From an uncultured Lachnospiraceae bacterium (GTDB lineage: Bacteria > Bacillota_A > Clostridia > Lachnospirales > Lachnospiraceae), in assembly GCA_902801585.1 (NCBI GenBank), contig CADCIU010000021.1, forward strand, positions 1-43,490: 43,490 bases of DNA. Direction: 5' to 3'. The first letter of the stretch is position 1. The number at the start of each line of letters is the position of its first letter. Shown here piece after piece: positions 1 through 7,929 of the stretch. The notes below the pieces were generated by a model that had not been told where the DNA came from, made no database searches, and saw only the letters and a list, made by a program, of their open reading frames with translations. The position numbers and the translations under genes were made by a program.

Positions 1-1
1 C

Positions 2-52
2 ATTATGGACAATGTCATCAGATATCTGTGTGTTAAGAAGGACGAAGCTTAA
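2..52 (+). CDS. rpsF: 30S ribosomal protein S6, C-terminal end only
   Basis: The first codons of the window read in frame as a short tail ending VIRYLCVKKDEA and a TAA stop. This matches the usual S6 C-terminus. S6 binds 16S rRNA together with S18. The gene order S6, Ssb, S18 is conserved in Firmicutes, and ssb begins 18 nt downstream, which supports the call. The rest of the gene lies outside the window. Confidence 0.85.
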   Translation: MMDNVIRYLCVKKDEA

Positions 53-70
53 CAGAAAGCAGAGGTCAGA

Positions 71-649
71 ATGAACAAAGTAATCTTAATGGGGCGACTT
101 ACAAGGGACCCCGATGTCAGATATACACAGGGCGACACCCCCATGTGCATTGCCAGATATACACTGGCAGTTGACAGGAGATTCAACCGCAATGCCGCCG
201 GTGACGGAAACAGTGCAGATTTTATTCCGTGCGTAGTATTCGGAAAGTCTGCGGAGTTCACGGAGAAATATTTCAGAAAAGGCACGAAGGTGGCGGTCAC
301 AGGCCGCATCCAGACCGGAAGCTATACCAACAGGGAAGGCGTTAAGGTCTACACCACAGAAGTGATTGTTGAAGATCAGGAGTTTGCAGAGAGCAAGAAT
401 GCTGCATCCGGAAGCAATTACGGTGGGAACGGTGCCGGAAATTATGGCGGCGGTCGAGACGGTAACAGCTATAACGGCGGCAATAATTACGGGAACAGCA
501 GCTATAACAGCGGAAGCGGTTATAACAATGCAGGCAGCTTTGACAGCGGAGCCGGACAGGCTTCCCAGAGCAGCGCACCCGCAGCCGACAGTCTTGACGG
601 TTTTATGAATATTCCTGACGGAATTGACGAGGAACTTCCTTTTGCCTGA
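71..649 (+). CDS. ssb: Single-stranded DNA-binding protein
   Basis: Ssb coats single-stranded DNA during replication and repair, and recruits partners through its acidic C-terminal tip. Residues 1-105 form the OB fold, starting [19 protein letters not shown]. Residues about 110-165 are a Gly/Asn/Ser/Tyr-rich flexible linker. The last residues, IDEELPFA, form the partner-binding tip, with an extra alanine after the usual terminal phenylalanine. A GAGGT ribosome site precedes the ATG. The length of 192 residues is slightly long because of the linker. It sits between rpsF and rpsR, as in other Firmicutes, and is probably co-transcribed with them. Confidence 0.96.
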   Translation: MNKVILMGRLTRDPDVRYTQGDTPMCIARYTLAVDRRFNRNAAGDGNSADFIPCVVFGKSAEFTEKYFRKGTKVAVTGRIQTGSYTNREGVKVYTTEVIVEDQEFAESKNAASGSNYGGNGAGNYGGGRDGNSYNGGNNYGNSSYNSGSGYNNAGSFDSGAGQASQSSAPAADSLDGFMNIPDGIDEELPFA

Positions 650-699
650 TCGGGCGTTTGCCGACCGGCTGTGTATCTGAACTAATACAGGAGGTTAAA

Positions 700-957
700 A
701 TGGCTTATACCGAGAGAAAAGACGCGCCTTTCAGAAAAAGAGGCGGCTTCCATAGAAAAAAGAAAGTCTGCGTATTCTGCGGCAAGGACAACGCGATCGA
801 TTATAAGGACACTGCAAAGCTTCGCAAGTATGTGTCTGAGAGCGGAAAGATCCTTCCCAGAAGGATCACCGGTACTTGCGCTACACATCAGAGAGCGCTG
901 ACTACCACGATCAAGAGAGCACGTCATCTGGCGCTTATGCCCTACACAGAGCGCTGA
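700..957 (+). CDS. rpsR: 30S ribosomal protein S18
   Basis: S18 pairs with S6 on the platform of the small ribosomal subunit. The chosen ATG at 700 follows a strong GGAGG (690-694) and gives 85 residues starting [16 protein letters not shown], the expected family length. An upstream in-frame ATG at 658 would add 14 residues with no ribosome site and is rejected. The N-terminal region carries a CVFCGK pair plus a later cysteine, resembling the zinc-binding form of S18. It is the last gene of the rpsF-ssb-rpsR operon, followed directly by a terminator. Confidence 0.95.
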   Translation: MAYTERKDAPFRKRGGFHRKKKVCVFCGKDNAIDYKDTAKLRKYVSESGKILPRRITGTCATHQRALTTTIKRARHLALMPYTER

Positions 958-980
958 TCAAGAAGAGAAAATGCTTTGAA

Positions 981-1017
981 ACAGCACCCGAGCCTTAGGC
1001 TCGAGTGCTGTTTTTTG
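981..1017 (+). terminator. Rho-independent terminator of rpsF-ssb-rpsR
   Basis: A 15-bp stem (981-995 with 999-1013, one C-A mismatch) closes a TTA loop and runs into six T residues. It starts 24 nt after the rpsR stop. Confidence 0.92.
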
Positions 1018-1027
1018 CCCAATGCGC

Positions 1028-1056
1028 TTTTTCGCATCGCCATTTAGTGGTATACT
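1028..1056 (+). promoter_or_regulatory. Candidate promoter of the licD-gdpP-rplI-dnaB run
   Basis: An extended -10 element, TGGTATACT (1048-1056), lies about 60 nt upstream of the licD-like ATG and just after the rpsR terminator. The -35 region near 1028-1033 is only T-rich, so the extended -10 would have to carry the promoter. No other clear promoter is visible before dnaB. Confidence 0.5.
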
Positions 1057-1114
1057 GTATTGATATCATGTGGTAATTCTGCGGATAAGAGCATTTTTTA
1101 TATTGGAGGGAAGA

Positions 1115-2059
1115 ATGAAACTGAAAATAGACGATTCTTTTTATCAGGAAGAAGAGCGATGCGGCTATCTGGTCTCCGCCAAAATGAAGAGGATCTGGGC
1201 AGTGGAGCTGGATCTGCTCTACCAGCTGCAGCAGATCTGTGAGAAGTACGGGATCAAATATTATGCATCCGGCGGGACCATCCTCGGTGCAGAGAGGCAC
1301 AAGGGCATGATCCCCTGGGACGACGATATTGATATCATGATGCTCAGGGATCAATATGATCTTCTGTGCCAGCACGCGGATGAGTTCGAGGAGCCCTATT
1401 TCTTCCAGACATACGAGACGGACGACGGCTATTTCAGAGGGCATGCACAGCTCAGAAACAGCAATACGACCGGTGTGCTCGTCGAGGAGATCGAGAAGAA
1501 CGTGCCTTTCAACCAGGGCATCTTCATTGATATTTTCCCGTTGGACAACGTGGTCCGCAACAGGAAGCTCTGGGCGAAGCAGATGCAGCGGATCGAGAAA
1601 TACAGAGAGCAGGCCAAGATCCTCTACAGGACTACGGAAGGCTTTAATCCGGAGGGAGCATCCCGGCTCAGGAAGACGGCGCATCTGGTCACACCGCTTC
1701 TGAGTAAGTTCTACTCTTACAGGGATGCGTACGAAAAGTTTGAAGAGGAAGTGCGCAGGTACAATGACCTGCCCACCAAATATGTGGCCAAGATCAGTTT
1801 CCAGCCTTACGGCATGAAGATGTATGATCTCCGTTCGGAGTTCGAGGGAACGGAATATCTGGACTTCGAGATGCTTAAGGTACCGGTCCCTTCGGGCTAC
1901 AAGATCCATCTGCGCCGGCAGTACGGCAACTATCATGAGTTCGTGATCGGAACCAGTGATCACGGCAAACTTGTTCTCAACCCGGATATTCCGTACAAGG
2001 AATGGCTTCGCAGATACCGCGAGGATCCGGAAGGCGTGATGGCGCAGGAGAAATGCTGA
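1115..2059 (+). CDS. LicD-family phosphotransferase
   Basis: LicD proteins have a nucleotidyltransferase fold and typically transfer phosphocholine or similar groups onto cell-surface glycans or teichoic acids. The 314-residue product shows the family core: YASGGTILGAERHKG followed by WDDDIDIMM, the metal-binding acidic motif, at about residues 56-82. The start at 1115 is chosen because GGAGG lies at 1105-1109; an in-frame start at 1070 lacks a ribosome site. No membrane segment is seen, so it probably acts in the cytoplasm on a lipid-linked or activated substrate. The acceptor cannot be told from the sequence. It is the first gene of the run leading into gdpP. Confidence 0.85.
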   Translation: MKLKIDDSFYQEEERCGYLVSAKMKRIWAVELDLLYQLQQICEKYGIKYYASGGTILGAERHKGMIPWDDDIDIMMLRDQYDLLCQHADEFEEPYFFQTYETDDGYFRGHAQLRNSNTTGVLVEEIEKNVPFNQGIFIDIFPLDNVVRNRKLWAKQMQRIEKYREQAKILYRTTEGFNPEGASRLRKTAHLVTPLLSKFYSYRDAYEKFEEEVRRYNDLPTKYVAKISFQPYGMKMYDLRSEFEGTEYLDFEMLKVPVPSGYKIHLRRQYGNYHEFVIGTSDHGKLVLNPDIPYKEWLRRYREDPEGVMAQEKC

Positions 2060-2103
2060 AAGCCGTCGCGGCGGTATCAAGGTTAGGATGAAAGTGAGGA
2101 TGT

Positions 2104-4155
2104 ATGAGCATACAGGAGAGACGCAGGAAAAAACTGAGCGCCTTTTTCAGGATCCCGCTCCTGCTCGGGATGTTCCTTGCGGGAATCACGGTGCTGGTCT
2201 ATTTTATATTTTGGCCGGTCGGCGTGATCCTGACTGTTTTTTTGGTGATCTACTTTATATTCACACTATATATGTACCTGAACAACAGTGAGATCCTGCG
2301 CAAGGAGATGGTGAATTTTGCCACTTCATACGGGCAGATCCAGAGTGAGCTGCTCAAGAATTTCGATGTGCCCTATGCGCTTATGGATGAGACGGGAAAG
2401 CTCATGTGGTTCAATGACGCATTCGGCGCGGCTGTGCACAAGGATCCGGATTACCGGCGCAGCGTGACGACGATCTTTCCCTCGATCCGCAGGGAAGGAT
2501 TTCCCAAGGATGATAAAGAGATCCGCATTCAGGTGGAACTGGAGGGCTTCAGTTTCATGGCCAGGATCAAGCGGCTGCCGGTGATGGACCTTTTGCCGTC
2601 GAGCACCATGCTGGACGAAAAGGCCGGAAAGGGCGAACTCTATTCGCTGTTCCTGTTCGATGACACGGCGGCCCGTCTGGCGATCCAGGAAGTGGATGCC
2701 CAGAGCATGGTCGTGGGATTTGTCTACATCGACAACTATGAAGAGGCAGTCGATACGCTCGAAGATGTCAGGAAATCCCTCCTCGTGGCACTGATCGACC
2801 GAAAGGTCACGAAATATATTGCTTCTATTGACGGCATCTGCAGCAAGATGGAGAAGGACAAATACCTGATCGTCATGCGCAAGAAGTCGCTGCGGCAGCT
2901 GGAAGAGGATCATTTCGACCTCCTCGAAGATGCCAAAACAGTGAAGATCGGCAATGAACTGGCCATTACGCTGAGTATCGGCATAGGTTTGGACGGATTG
3001 TCCTATGCGCAGAACTACGAGTTCGCGCGCAATGCCATTGATCTGGCACTGGGCCGCGGAGGCGACCAGGCAGTCGTCAAGAATTCCGAGAACGTCACGT
3101 ATTACGGCGGAAAGAGCCGCCAGGTCGAAAAGAGCACGCGCGTCAAGGCAAGAGTTAAGGCGCAGGCGCTCAAGGAGATCCTCAATACGCGCGACACAGT
3201 ATTTATCATGGGGCACCGTCTTGGGGATCCCGACAGTTTCGGCGCGGCGCTCGGCATCTACAGGATCGCGCAGACGCTCAACCGCAAGGCTTTCATCGTC
3301 CTCAACGAGAGGACCGTTTCGATCCGCCAGGTGCTGACACTGTTCGAAAAGAACGATAATTACAGCAAGGACATGATCATCGACAACGCGCACGCGATGG
3401 AAGAGGTCACGGACAATTCCGCGCTGGTCGTGGTGGATGTCAACAAGCCGAGCCTCACGGAGTGCCCGGAGCTCCTGAAAATGTGCAAATCCATTGTTGT
3501 GCTCGATCACCACAGGCAGGGCAAGGAAGTGATCGAAAACGCAACGCTCTCCTATGTGGAGCCGTATGCGTCTTCGGCCTGTGAGATGGTGTCAGAGATC
3601 CTGCAGTACACCGGCGAGAACGTCAAGGTCAGGCCCGAAGAAGCGGACGCGATCTACGGCGGTATTGTGGTGGATACGAACAACTTTACCAACCGGACAG
3701 GCGTGCGCACATTTGAAGCGGCGGCATTCCTCAGAAGGTGCGGAGCGGATGTCACACGGGTCCGCAAGCTCTTCAGAGAGGACGTAGTGGCCTACAGGGC
3801 CAAGGCAGATGCCGTTTCCCACGCGCAGATATACGGAGACGTCTATGCGATCTCTGTCTGTAACGGAGAGGAAGTGCAAAGTCCCACGGTCGTGGGTGCG
3901 CAGGCGGCGAATGAGCTGCTCGACATCAAGGGAGTCAGGGCAAGCTTCGTACTGACCCGCTATCAGGGCAAAATATTCATCAGTGCCCGTTCCATCGACG
4001 AGGTGAACGTGCAGCTGATCATGGAGAGAATGGGCGGCGGCGGCCATCTGAACATTGCGGGCTGCCAGCTGGAGAACATGTCCATTGAAGAGGCGATCGA
4101 TACGCTCAAGAGGACCATCAGCGAGATGACGGAAGAGGGAGAGCTCGGAGCGTAG
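2104..4155 (+). CDS. gdpP: Cyclic-di-AMP phosphodiesterase GdpP (DHH/DHHA1)
   Basis: GdpP degrades c-di-AMP to pApA and so affects potassium balance and wall homeostasis. The 683-residue protein has two N-terminal membrane helices (about 15-37 and 40-60), a PAS-like segment (about 85-160), a degenerate GGDEF region (about 195-335) and a DHH phosphodiesterase. Visible active-site motifs are GHRLGDPDS (370-378), the D444-V-N segment, DHH at 468-470 and VVDTNN (522-527). The C-terminal DHHA1 signature GGGGH is at 644-648. The GGDEF region lacks a recognisable GGDEF motif, as is normal for this family. Its position before rplI and dnaB is the common Firmicute arrangement. GAGG lies just upstream of the ATG. 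Confidence 0.95.
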   Translation: MSIQERRRKKLSAFFRIPLLLGMFLAGITVLVYFIFWPVGVILTVFLVIYFIFTLYMYLNNSEILRKEMVNFATSYGQIQSELLKNFDVPYALMDETGKLMWFNDAFGAAVHKDPDYRRSVTTIFPSIRREGFPKDDKEIRIQVELEGFSFMARIKRLPVMDLLPSSTMLDEKAGKGELYSLFLFDDTAARLAIQEVDAQSMVVGFVYIDNYEEAVDTLEDVRKSLLVALIDRKVTKYIASIDGICSKMEKDKYLIVMRKKSLRQLEEDHFDLLEDAKTVKIGNELAITLSIGIGLDGLSYAQNYEFARNAIDLALGRGGDQAVVKNSENVTYYGGKSRQVEKSTRVKARVKAQALKEILNTRDTVFIMGHRLGDPDSFGAALGIYRIAQTLNRKAFIVLNERTVSIRQVLTLFEKNDNYSKDMIIDNAHAMEEVTDNSALVVVDVNKPSLTECPELLKMCKSIVVLDHHRQGKEVIENATLSYVEPYASSACEMVSEILQYTGENVKVRPEEADAIYGGIVVDTNNFTNRTGVRTFEAAAFLRRCGADVTRVRKLFREDVVAYRAKADAVSHAQIYGDVYAISVCNGEEVQSPTVVGAQAANELLDIKGVRASFVLTRYQGKIFISARSIDEVNVQLIMERMGGGGHLNIAGCQLENMSIEEAIDTLKRTISEMTEEGELGA

Positions 4156-4185
4156 GAATATAACGAGAAACGGAGGTAATGAGTT

Positions 4186-4632
4186 ATGCAGGTCATTTTA
4201 TTGCAGGATGTCAAATCACTTGGCAAAAAGGGAGAGATCGTGAAGGTGAGCGACGGCTACGCGCGCAACTATGTCCTTCCCAAAAAGCTCGGCGTAGAGG
4301 CTACCGAAAAGAACAAAAATGAACTGAGACTTCAGAAAGCACATGAGGATAAAATGGCGGCCAAGAAGCTCGCAGATGCCAAAGCGATGGCGGAGGACCT
4401 TGCGGGCCGCAAGATCGTCGTCAAGATGAAAGCGGGCGAGAACGGCAAAGTATTCGGATCCATTTCCGCCAAGGAGATCGCGGCGGCGGCCAAAGATCAG
4501 CACGGATTGGACCTGGACAAGAAGAAGATCCAGGTGGCGGAGCCGATCAAAGCCTTCGGCACTTTTGAAGTACCGATCAAGCTCCACACCCAGGTCACCG
4601 GAAAACTCAACGTGGTCGTAGAGGAAGCGTAA
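4186..4632 (+). CDS. rplI: 50S ribosomal protein L9
   Basis: L9 is a two-domain protein of the large subunit that helps keep reading frame. Residues 1-40 match the N-terminal RNA-binding domain: MQVILLQDVKSLGKKGEIV, then YARNYVLPKKLG. A long helix (about 41-75) and a C-terminal domain follow. The 148-residue length is typical. A GGAGG site precedes the ATG. dnaB starts 7 nt after its stop, so the two are surely co-transcribed. Confidence 0.97.
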   Translation: MQVILLQDVKSLGKKGEIVKVSDGYARNYVLPKKLGVEATEKNKNELRLQKAHEDKMAAKKLADAKAMAEDLAGRKIVVKMKAGENGKVFGSISAKEIAAAAKDQHGLDLDKKKIQVAEPIKAFGTFEVPIKLHTQVTGKLNVVVEEA

Positions 4633-4639
4633 AAAAAGA

Positions 4640-5974
4640 ATGGCAGAGGAAGATGTTGTAAAAAGGGTAATGCCCCATAGTATAGAAGCGGAGCAGTCGG
4701 TCATCGGATCCATGCTCATGGATGCGGAAGCGATCGAGATCGCATCGGAGATGCTCAGGGAAGAGGACTTTTATGCCCGTCAGTACGGCGTGCTCTTTTC
4801 GACGATCCTTGAAATGAACCGGAAGGGCATTGCGGTGGATCCCGTGACCCTTCAGACCCGCCTTAGGGAGAAAAATCTGCCTCCCGAGATCTATGGGAGC
4901 GGAACGATCCTGGAACTGATCGAGCAGGTGCCTACCTCTGCCAACATTAAATCCTATGCGGAAATTGTCGCGGAGAAATCGGTACTCAGGAAAATGATCC
5001 GCGCCAACGAGGAGATTGCCGGATCCTGTTACACGCAGAAGGATGATCTCGAAGCGATCATGAACGATGCGGAGAAGAAGATCTTTGAGATCTCTCAGAG
5101 AAGGAACGCTTCGAATTTTGTCCCTATCCGGCAGATCGTGCTCAATGCGATCGAGCGGATCGAGTATGCCAGCCACATTAAGGGCAATGTCATAGGCCTG
5201 TCTACGGGCTTTACGGACCTGGACAACCGTACAGCCGGGTTTCAGCCTTCTGACCTGATTCTGATCGCTGCAAGGCCTTCTATGGGCAAGACGGCGCTTG
5301 TCCTGAATATCGCGCAGCATCTGGTCCTGAAAGAGAACCGGTGCGTCGCTATTTTCTCTCTGGAAATGTCCAAGGAACAGCTCACGAACCGTCTCTTCTC
5401 CATGGAGTCCCATGTGGATGCCCAGAAGATCCGCACGGGCGACATGACCGAGCAGGAGTGGGCGGACCTGATCGAGAGTGCCGGCAATATCGGAGAGAGC
5501 AGGCTGATCATCGATGATACGCCTGCGATCACCGTCCAGGAAATGCGGTCCAAATGCCGCAAGTACAAGATGGAATTCGGACTGGAGATGGTCATCATCG
5601 ATTATCTGCAGCTGATGAGCGGAAGCGGTAAATCCGGTGAATCCAGACAGCAGGAGATCTCGGAAATATCCAGATCGCTCAAGGCTCTCGCAAGAGAACT
5701 GAATGTGCCTGTCATATCGCTCTCCCAGCTGTCGAGAGCGGTCGAATCCAGGCCCAACCACAGACCCATGCTCTCGGATCTCCGAGAGTCCGGTGCGATC
5801 GAGCAGGACGCGGATGTCGTCATGTTCATCTACCGCGACGATTACTACAACCAGGATTCCGAGAAGAAGGGCATCGCGGAAATCATTATCGCCAAACAGA
5901 GGAACGGCCCGATCGGCACAGTGGAGCTCAGCTGGCAGCCGTCGCTCACTAAATTTGCAAATCTTGCGCGCTGA
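4640..5974 (+). CDS. dnaB: Replicative DNA helicase DnaB (DnaC in Bacillus naming)
   Basis: This is the hexameric helicase that unwinds DNA at the replication fork. The N-terminal domain (1-100) begins with the PHSIEAEQSVIGSML motif. The RecA-like motor follows, with Walker A ARPSMGKT at 211-218, a Walker B-type VIIDYLQLM and the DLRESGAIEQDADVV motif. The 444-residue length is normal. The GAGGA upstream overlaps the end of rplI and lies about 14 nt from the ATG, longer than usual, so translational coupling with rplI is likely. The Firmicute loader DnaI and the primosome protein DnaD are encoded at 21964-23913. Confidence 0.97.
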   Translation: MAEEDVVKRVMPHSIEAEQSVIGSMLMDAEAIEIASEMLREEDFYARQYGVLFSTILEMNRKGIAVDPVTLQTRLREKNLPPEIYGSGTILELIEQVPTSANIKSYAEIVAEKSVLRKMIRANEEIAGSCYTQKDDLEAIMNDAEKKIFEISQRRNASNFVPIRQIVLNAIERIEYASHIKGNVIGLSTGFTDLDNRTAGFQPSDLILIAARPSMGKTALVLNIAQHLVLKENRCVAIFSLEMSKEQLTNRLFSMESHVDAQKIRTGDMTEQEWADLIESAGNIGESRLIIDDTPAITVQEMRSKCRKYKMEFGLEMVIIDYLQLMSGSGKSGESRQQEISEISRSLKALARELNVPVISLSQLSRAVESRPNHRPMLSDLRESGAIEQDADVVMFIYRDDYYNQDSEKKGIAEIIIAKQRNGPIGTVELSWQPSLTKFANLAR

Positions 5975-6031
5975 CACCCGGCGCAGACGACACAGGTAAT
6001 ACAGCAGGCAGTATTTTGGAGGAAAAGCATC

Positions 6032-7339
6032 ATGGAGCACTATTTTAACCCGGAGGTGGAATGTGCCTCTCGGGAACAGATCACAGCATGGCAGAATGAA
6101 CGACTGGTCAGGCAGGTGGAGCGGGTCTACAACGCGGTACCCTACTACAGGAAAAAGATGGATGAGCTCGGTGTCAGGCCTGAGCACATCCGCGGAATTC
6201 AGGACCTGCATCTTTTACCGACGCTCACCAAGGACGATCTGAGAGACCAGTATCCTTACGGCCTGATGGCGGTGCCGCTCTCGGACTGCGTGAGGATCCA
6301 CTCCACCAGCGGAACGACAGGCAGAAGAGTGGTGGCGTTCTATACACAAAATGATGTGGACCTCTGGGAGGAGTGCTGCGCGAGAGCGCTTGCGGCAGCG
6401 GGCGCGACCAAGGACGATGTAGTGCAGGTATGTTACGGATACGGCCTTTTCACCGGCGGCGCAGGTCTGCACGGCGGCTCTCACAAGCTGGGAAGCCTGA
6501 CACTCCCCATGTCTTCGGGAAACACAGACCGGCAGCTCCAGTTCATGACAGACCTTGGGACGACTGTTTTATGCTGTACGCCTTCCTATGCGGCCTATCT
6601 TGCGGAATCTGTCAATGAGAGAGGGCTCCGTGATCAGATCAAGCTTAAAGCTGGTATTTTCGGCGCAGAAGCCTGGACGGAAGAGATGAGGCGCGACATT
6701 GAGAACGGACTCGGGATCAAAGCCTATGACATTTACGGTCTCACCGAGATCTCAGGTCCCGGCGTAGCTTTCGAGTGCAGCGCCCAGCACGGCATGCACG
6801 TCAATGAGGACCACTTCATTGTGGAGACCATCGACCCCAAGACCGGCGAGCCGGTTCCTCACGGAGAGAAAGGGGAACTTGTCTTTACGAGCATCACGAA
6901 GGAAGCATTCCCGCTGATCCGCTACAGGACCAAGGACATCGGTATTTTGAACGACGAGCCCTGCTCCTGCGGAAGGACCCATGTGAGAATGTCCAAGCCT
7001 ATGGGCAGAAGCGACGACATGCTGATCGTCAAGGGCGTCAACGTATTCCCTTCCCAGATCGAGACCGTCCTTCTCAACTGCGGTTATCCGGCAAACTATC
7101 AGATCGTCGTCACAAGAGCCAACAACAGCGACCGCATCGAAGTGCAGGTCGAAATGACGCCGGAGATGTTCTCGGATTCCCTGAAGGAAGTGGCGGGAAG
7201 AGAGAAGCAGCTCGTGTCCGCACTCAAGGCGATGCTGGGCATTTACTGTGTGGTCAAGCTCGTGGCGCCTAAAACGATCACAAGGAGTGAAGGCAAGGCA
7301 AAGCGTGTCATTGATAAGAGAGACCTGTATAAGGGATGA
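6032..7339 (+). CDS. Phenylacetate-CoA ligase family protein (AMP-forming)
   Basis: PaaK-type enzymes activate aryl acids such as phenylacetate to their CoA thioesters using ATP. The 435-residue protein has the adenylation P-loop STSGTTGRR at 91-99, the YGLTEISGPG motif near 235-244 and the hinge region RYRTKDIG. The C-terminal subdomain ends with a conserved lysine-containing RSEGKAKRVIDKR. A GGAGG site lies upstream. An ACT-domain gene follows after 83 nt; this pairing is frequent in anaerobes. The substrate is not certain: arylacetates from amino-acid fermentation are a plausible guess. Confidence 0.88.
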   Translation: MEHYFNPEVECASREQITAWQNERLVRQVERVYNAVPYYRKKMDELGVRPEHIRGIQDLHLLPTLTKDDLRDQYPYGLMAVPLSDCVRIHSTSGTTGRRVVAFYTQNDVDLWEECCARALAAAGATKDDVVQVCYGYGLFTGGAGLHGGSHKLGSLTLPMSSGNTDRQLQFMTDLGTTVLCCTPSYAAYLAESVNERGLRDQIKLKAGIFGAEAWTEEMRRDIENGLGIKAYDIYGLTEISGPGVAFECSAQHGMHVNEDHFIVETIDPKTGEPVPHGEKGELVFTSITKEAFPLIRYRTKDIGILNDEPCSCGRTHVRMSKPMGRSDDMLIVKGVNVFPSQIETVLLNCGYPANYQIVVTRANNSDRIEVQVEMTPEMFSDSLKEVAGREKQLVSALKAMLGIYCVVKLVAPKTITRSEGKAKRVIDKRDLYKG

Positions 7340-7422
7340 AACGGTCTCAGACCGGATCTCAGATAAATGGGTAAGGTAATAATACGGATTCACCTCTATG
7401 AAGAGGAGAAAGGAAGGGGCAG

Positions 7423-7860
7423 ATGACAGTCAAACAGATTTCTGTATTTTTGGAGAACAGGCCCGGTGCGCTGGCGGAGTTTACCAAGATCCTGGAGAGC
7501 AGTGATATTGACCTGCGGGCACTCTCTCTGGCAGAGAGCGAGGACTTCGGCATTGTGCGCGTCATTGTAGACGATCCGTTCGCAACGATCCAGGTCCTCA
7601 AGAATGAGGGTTATATCTGCTCCGTGACCAAGGTGATCGCGGTGGAGATCGAGGACAAGCCCGGCGCGCTGGTGAGAATGCTCAACATTCTGGGAGACAA
7701 CAAGGTCAACCTGGAGTATTCCTACGCCTTTTTGGCCAAAAAAGCAAACAGTGCCTTTATGGTCTTCCGCGTCGCGGACAATGACAAGGCGATCCGTGTC
7801 CTCACAGAGAACGGGATCCGTCCGATCTGCCACGAAGATATGGAGAAACTGTTCCATTAA
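7423..7860 (+). CDS. Two-ACT-domain protein, partner of the PaaK-like ligase
   Basis: The 145-residue protein consists of two ACT folds. The first (about 1-68) starts MTVKQISVFLENRPGALAE, and the second (about 70-140) has EIEDKPGALVRML. ACT domains bind amino acids and tune enzyme activity. No catalytic domain is attached, so it is probably a stand-alone sensor or regulatory subunit. Its position right after the ligase gene suggests that it senses an aromatic amino acid for that pathway. That role is inference from context. Confidence 0.85.
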   Translation: MTVKQISVFLENRPGALAEFTKILESSDIDLRALSLAESEDFGIVRVIVDDPFATIQVLKNEGYICSVTKVIAVEIEDKPGALVRMLNILGDNKVNLEYSYAFLAKKANSAFMVFRVADNDKAIRVLTENGIRPICHEDMEKLFH

Positions 7861-7929
7861 GCTTTTATCAGGGAAGTATTATTAGAGAAGCTTTTCAACT
7901 GAAGTTTTATATAGAGAGATTCAAGAACC

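Noticed and set aside
995..2080. Long antisense frame opposite the licD-like gene
   Set aside because: The sense strand has clear LicD motifs and a ribosome site; the antisense product has no family features.
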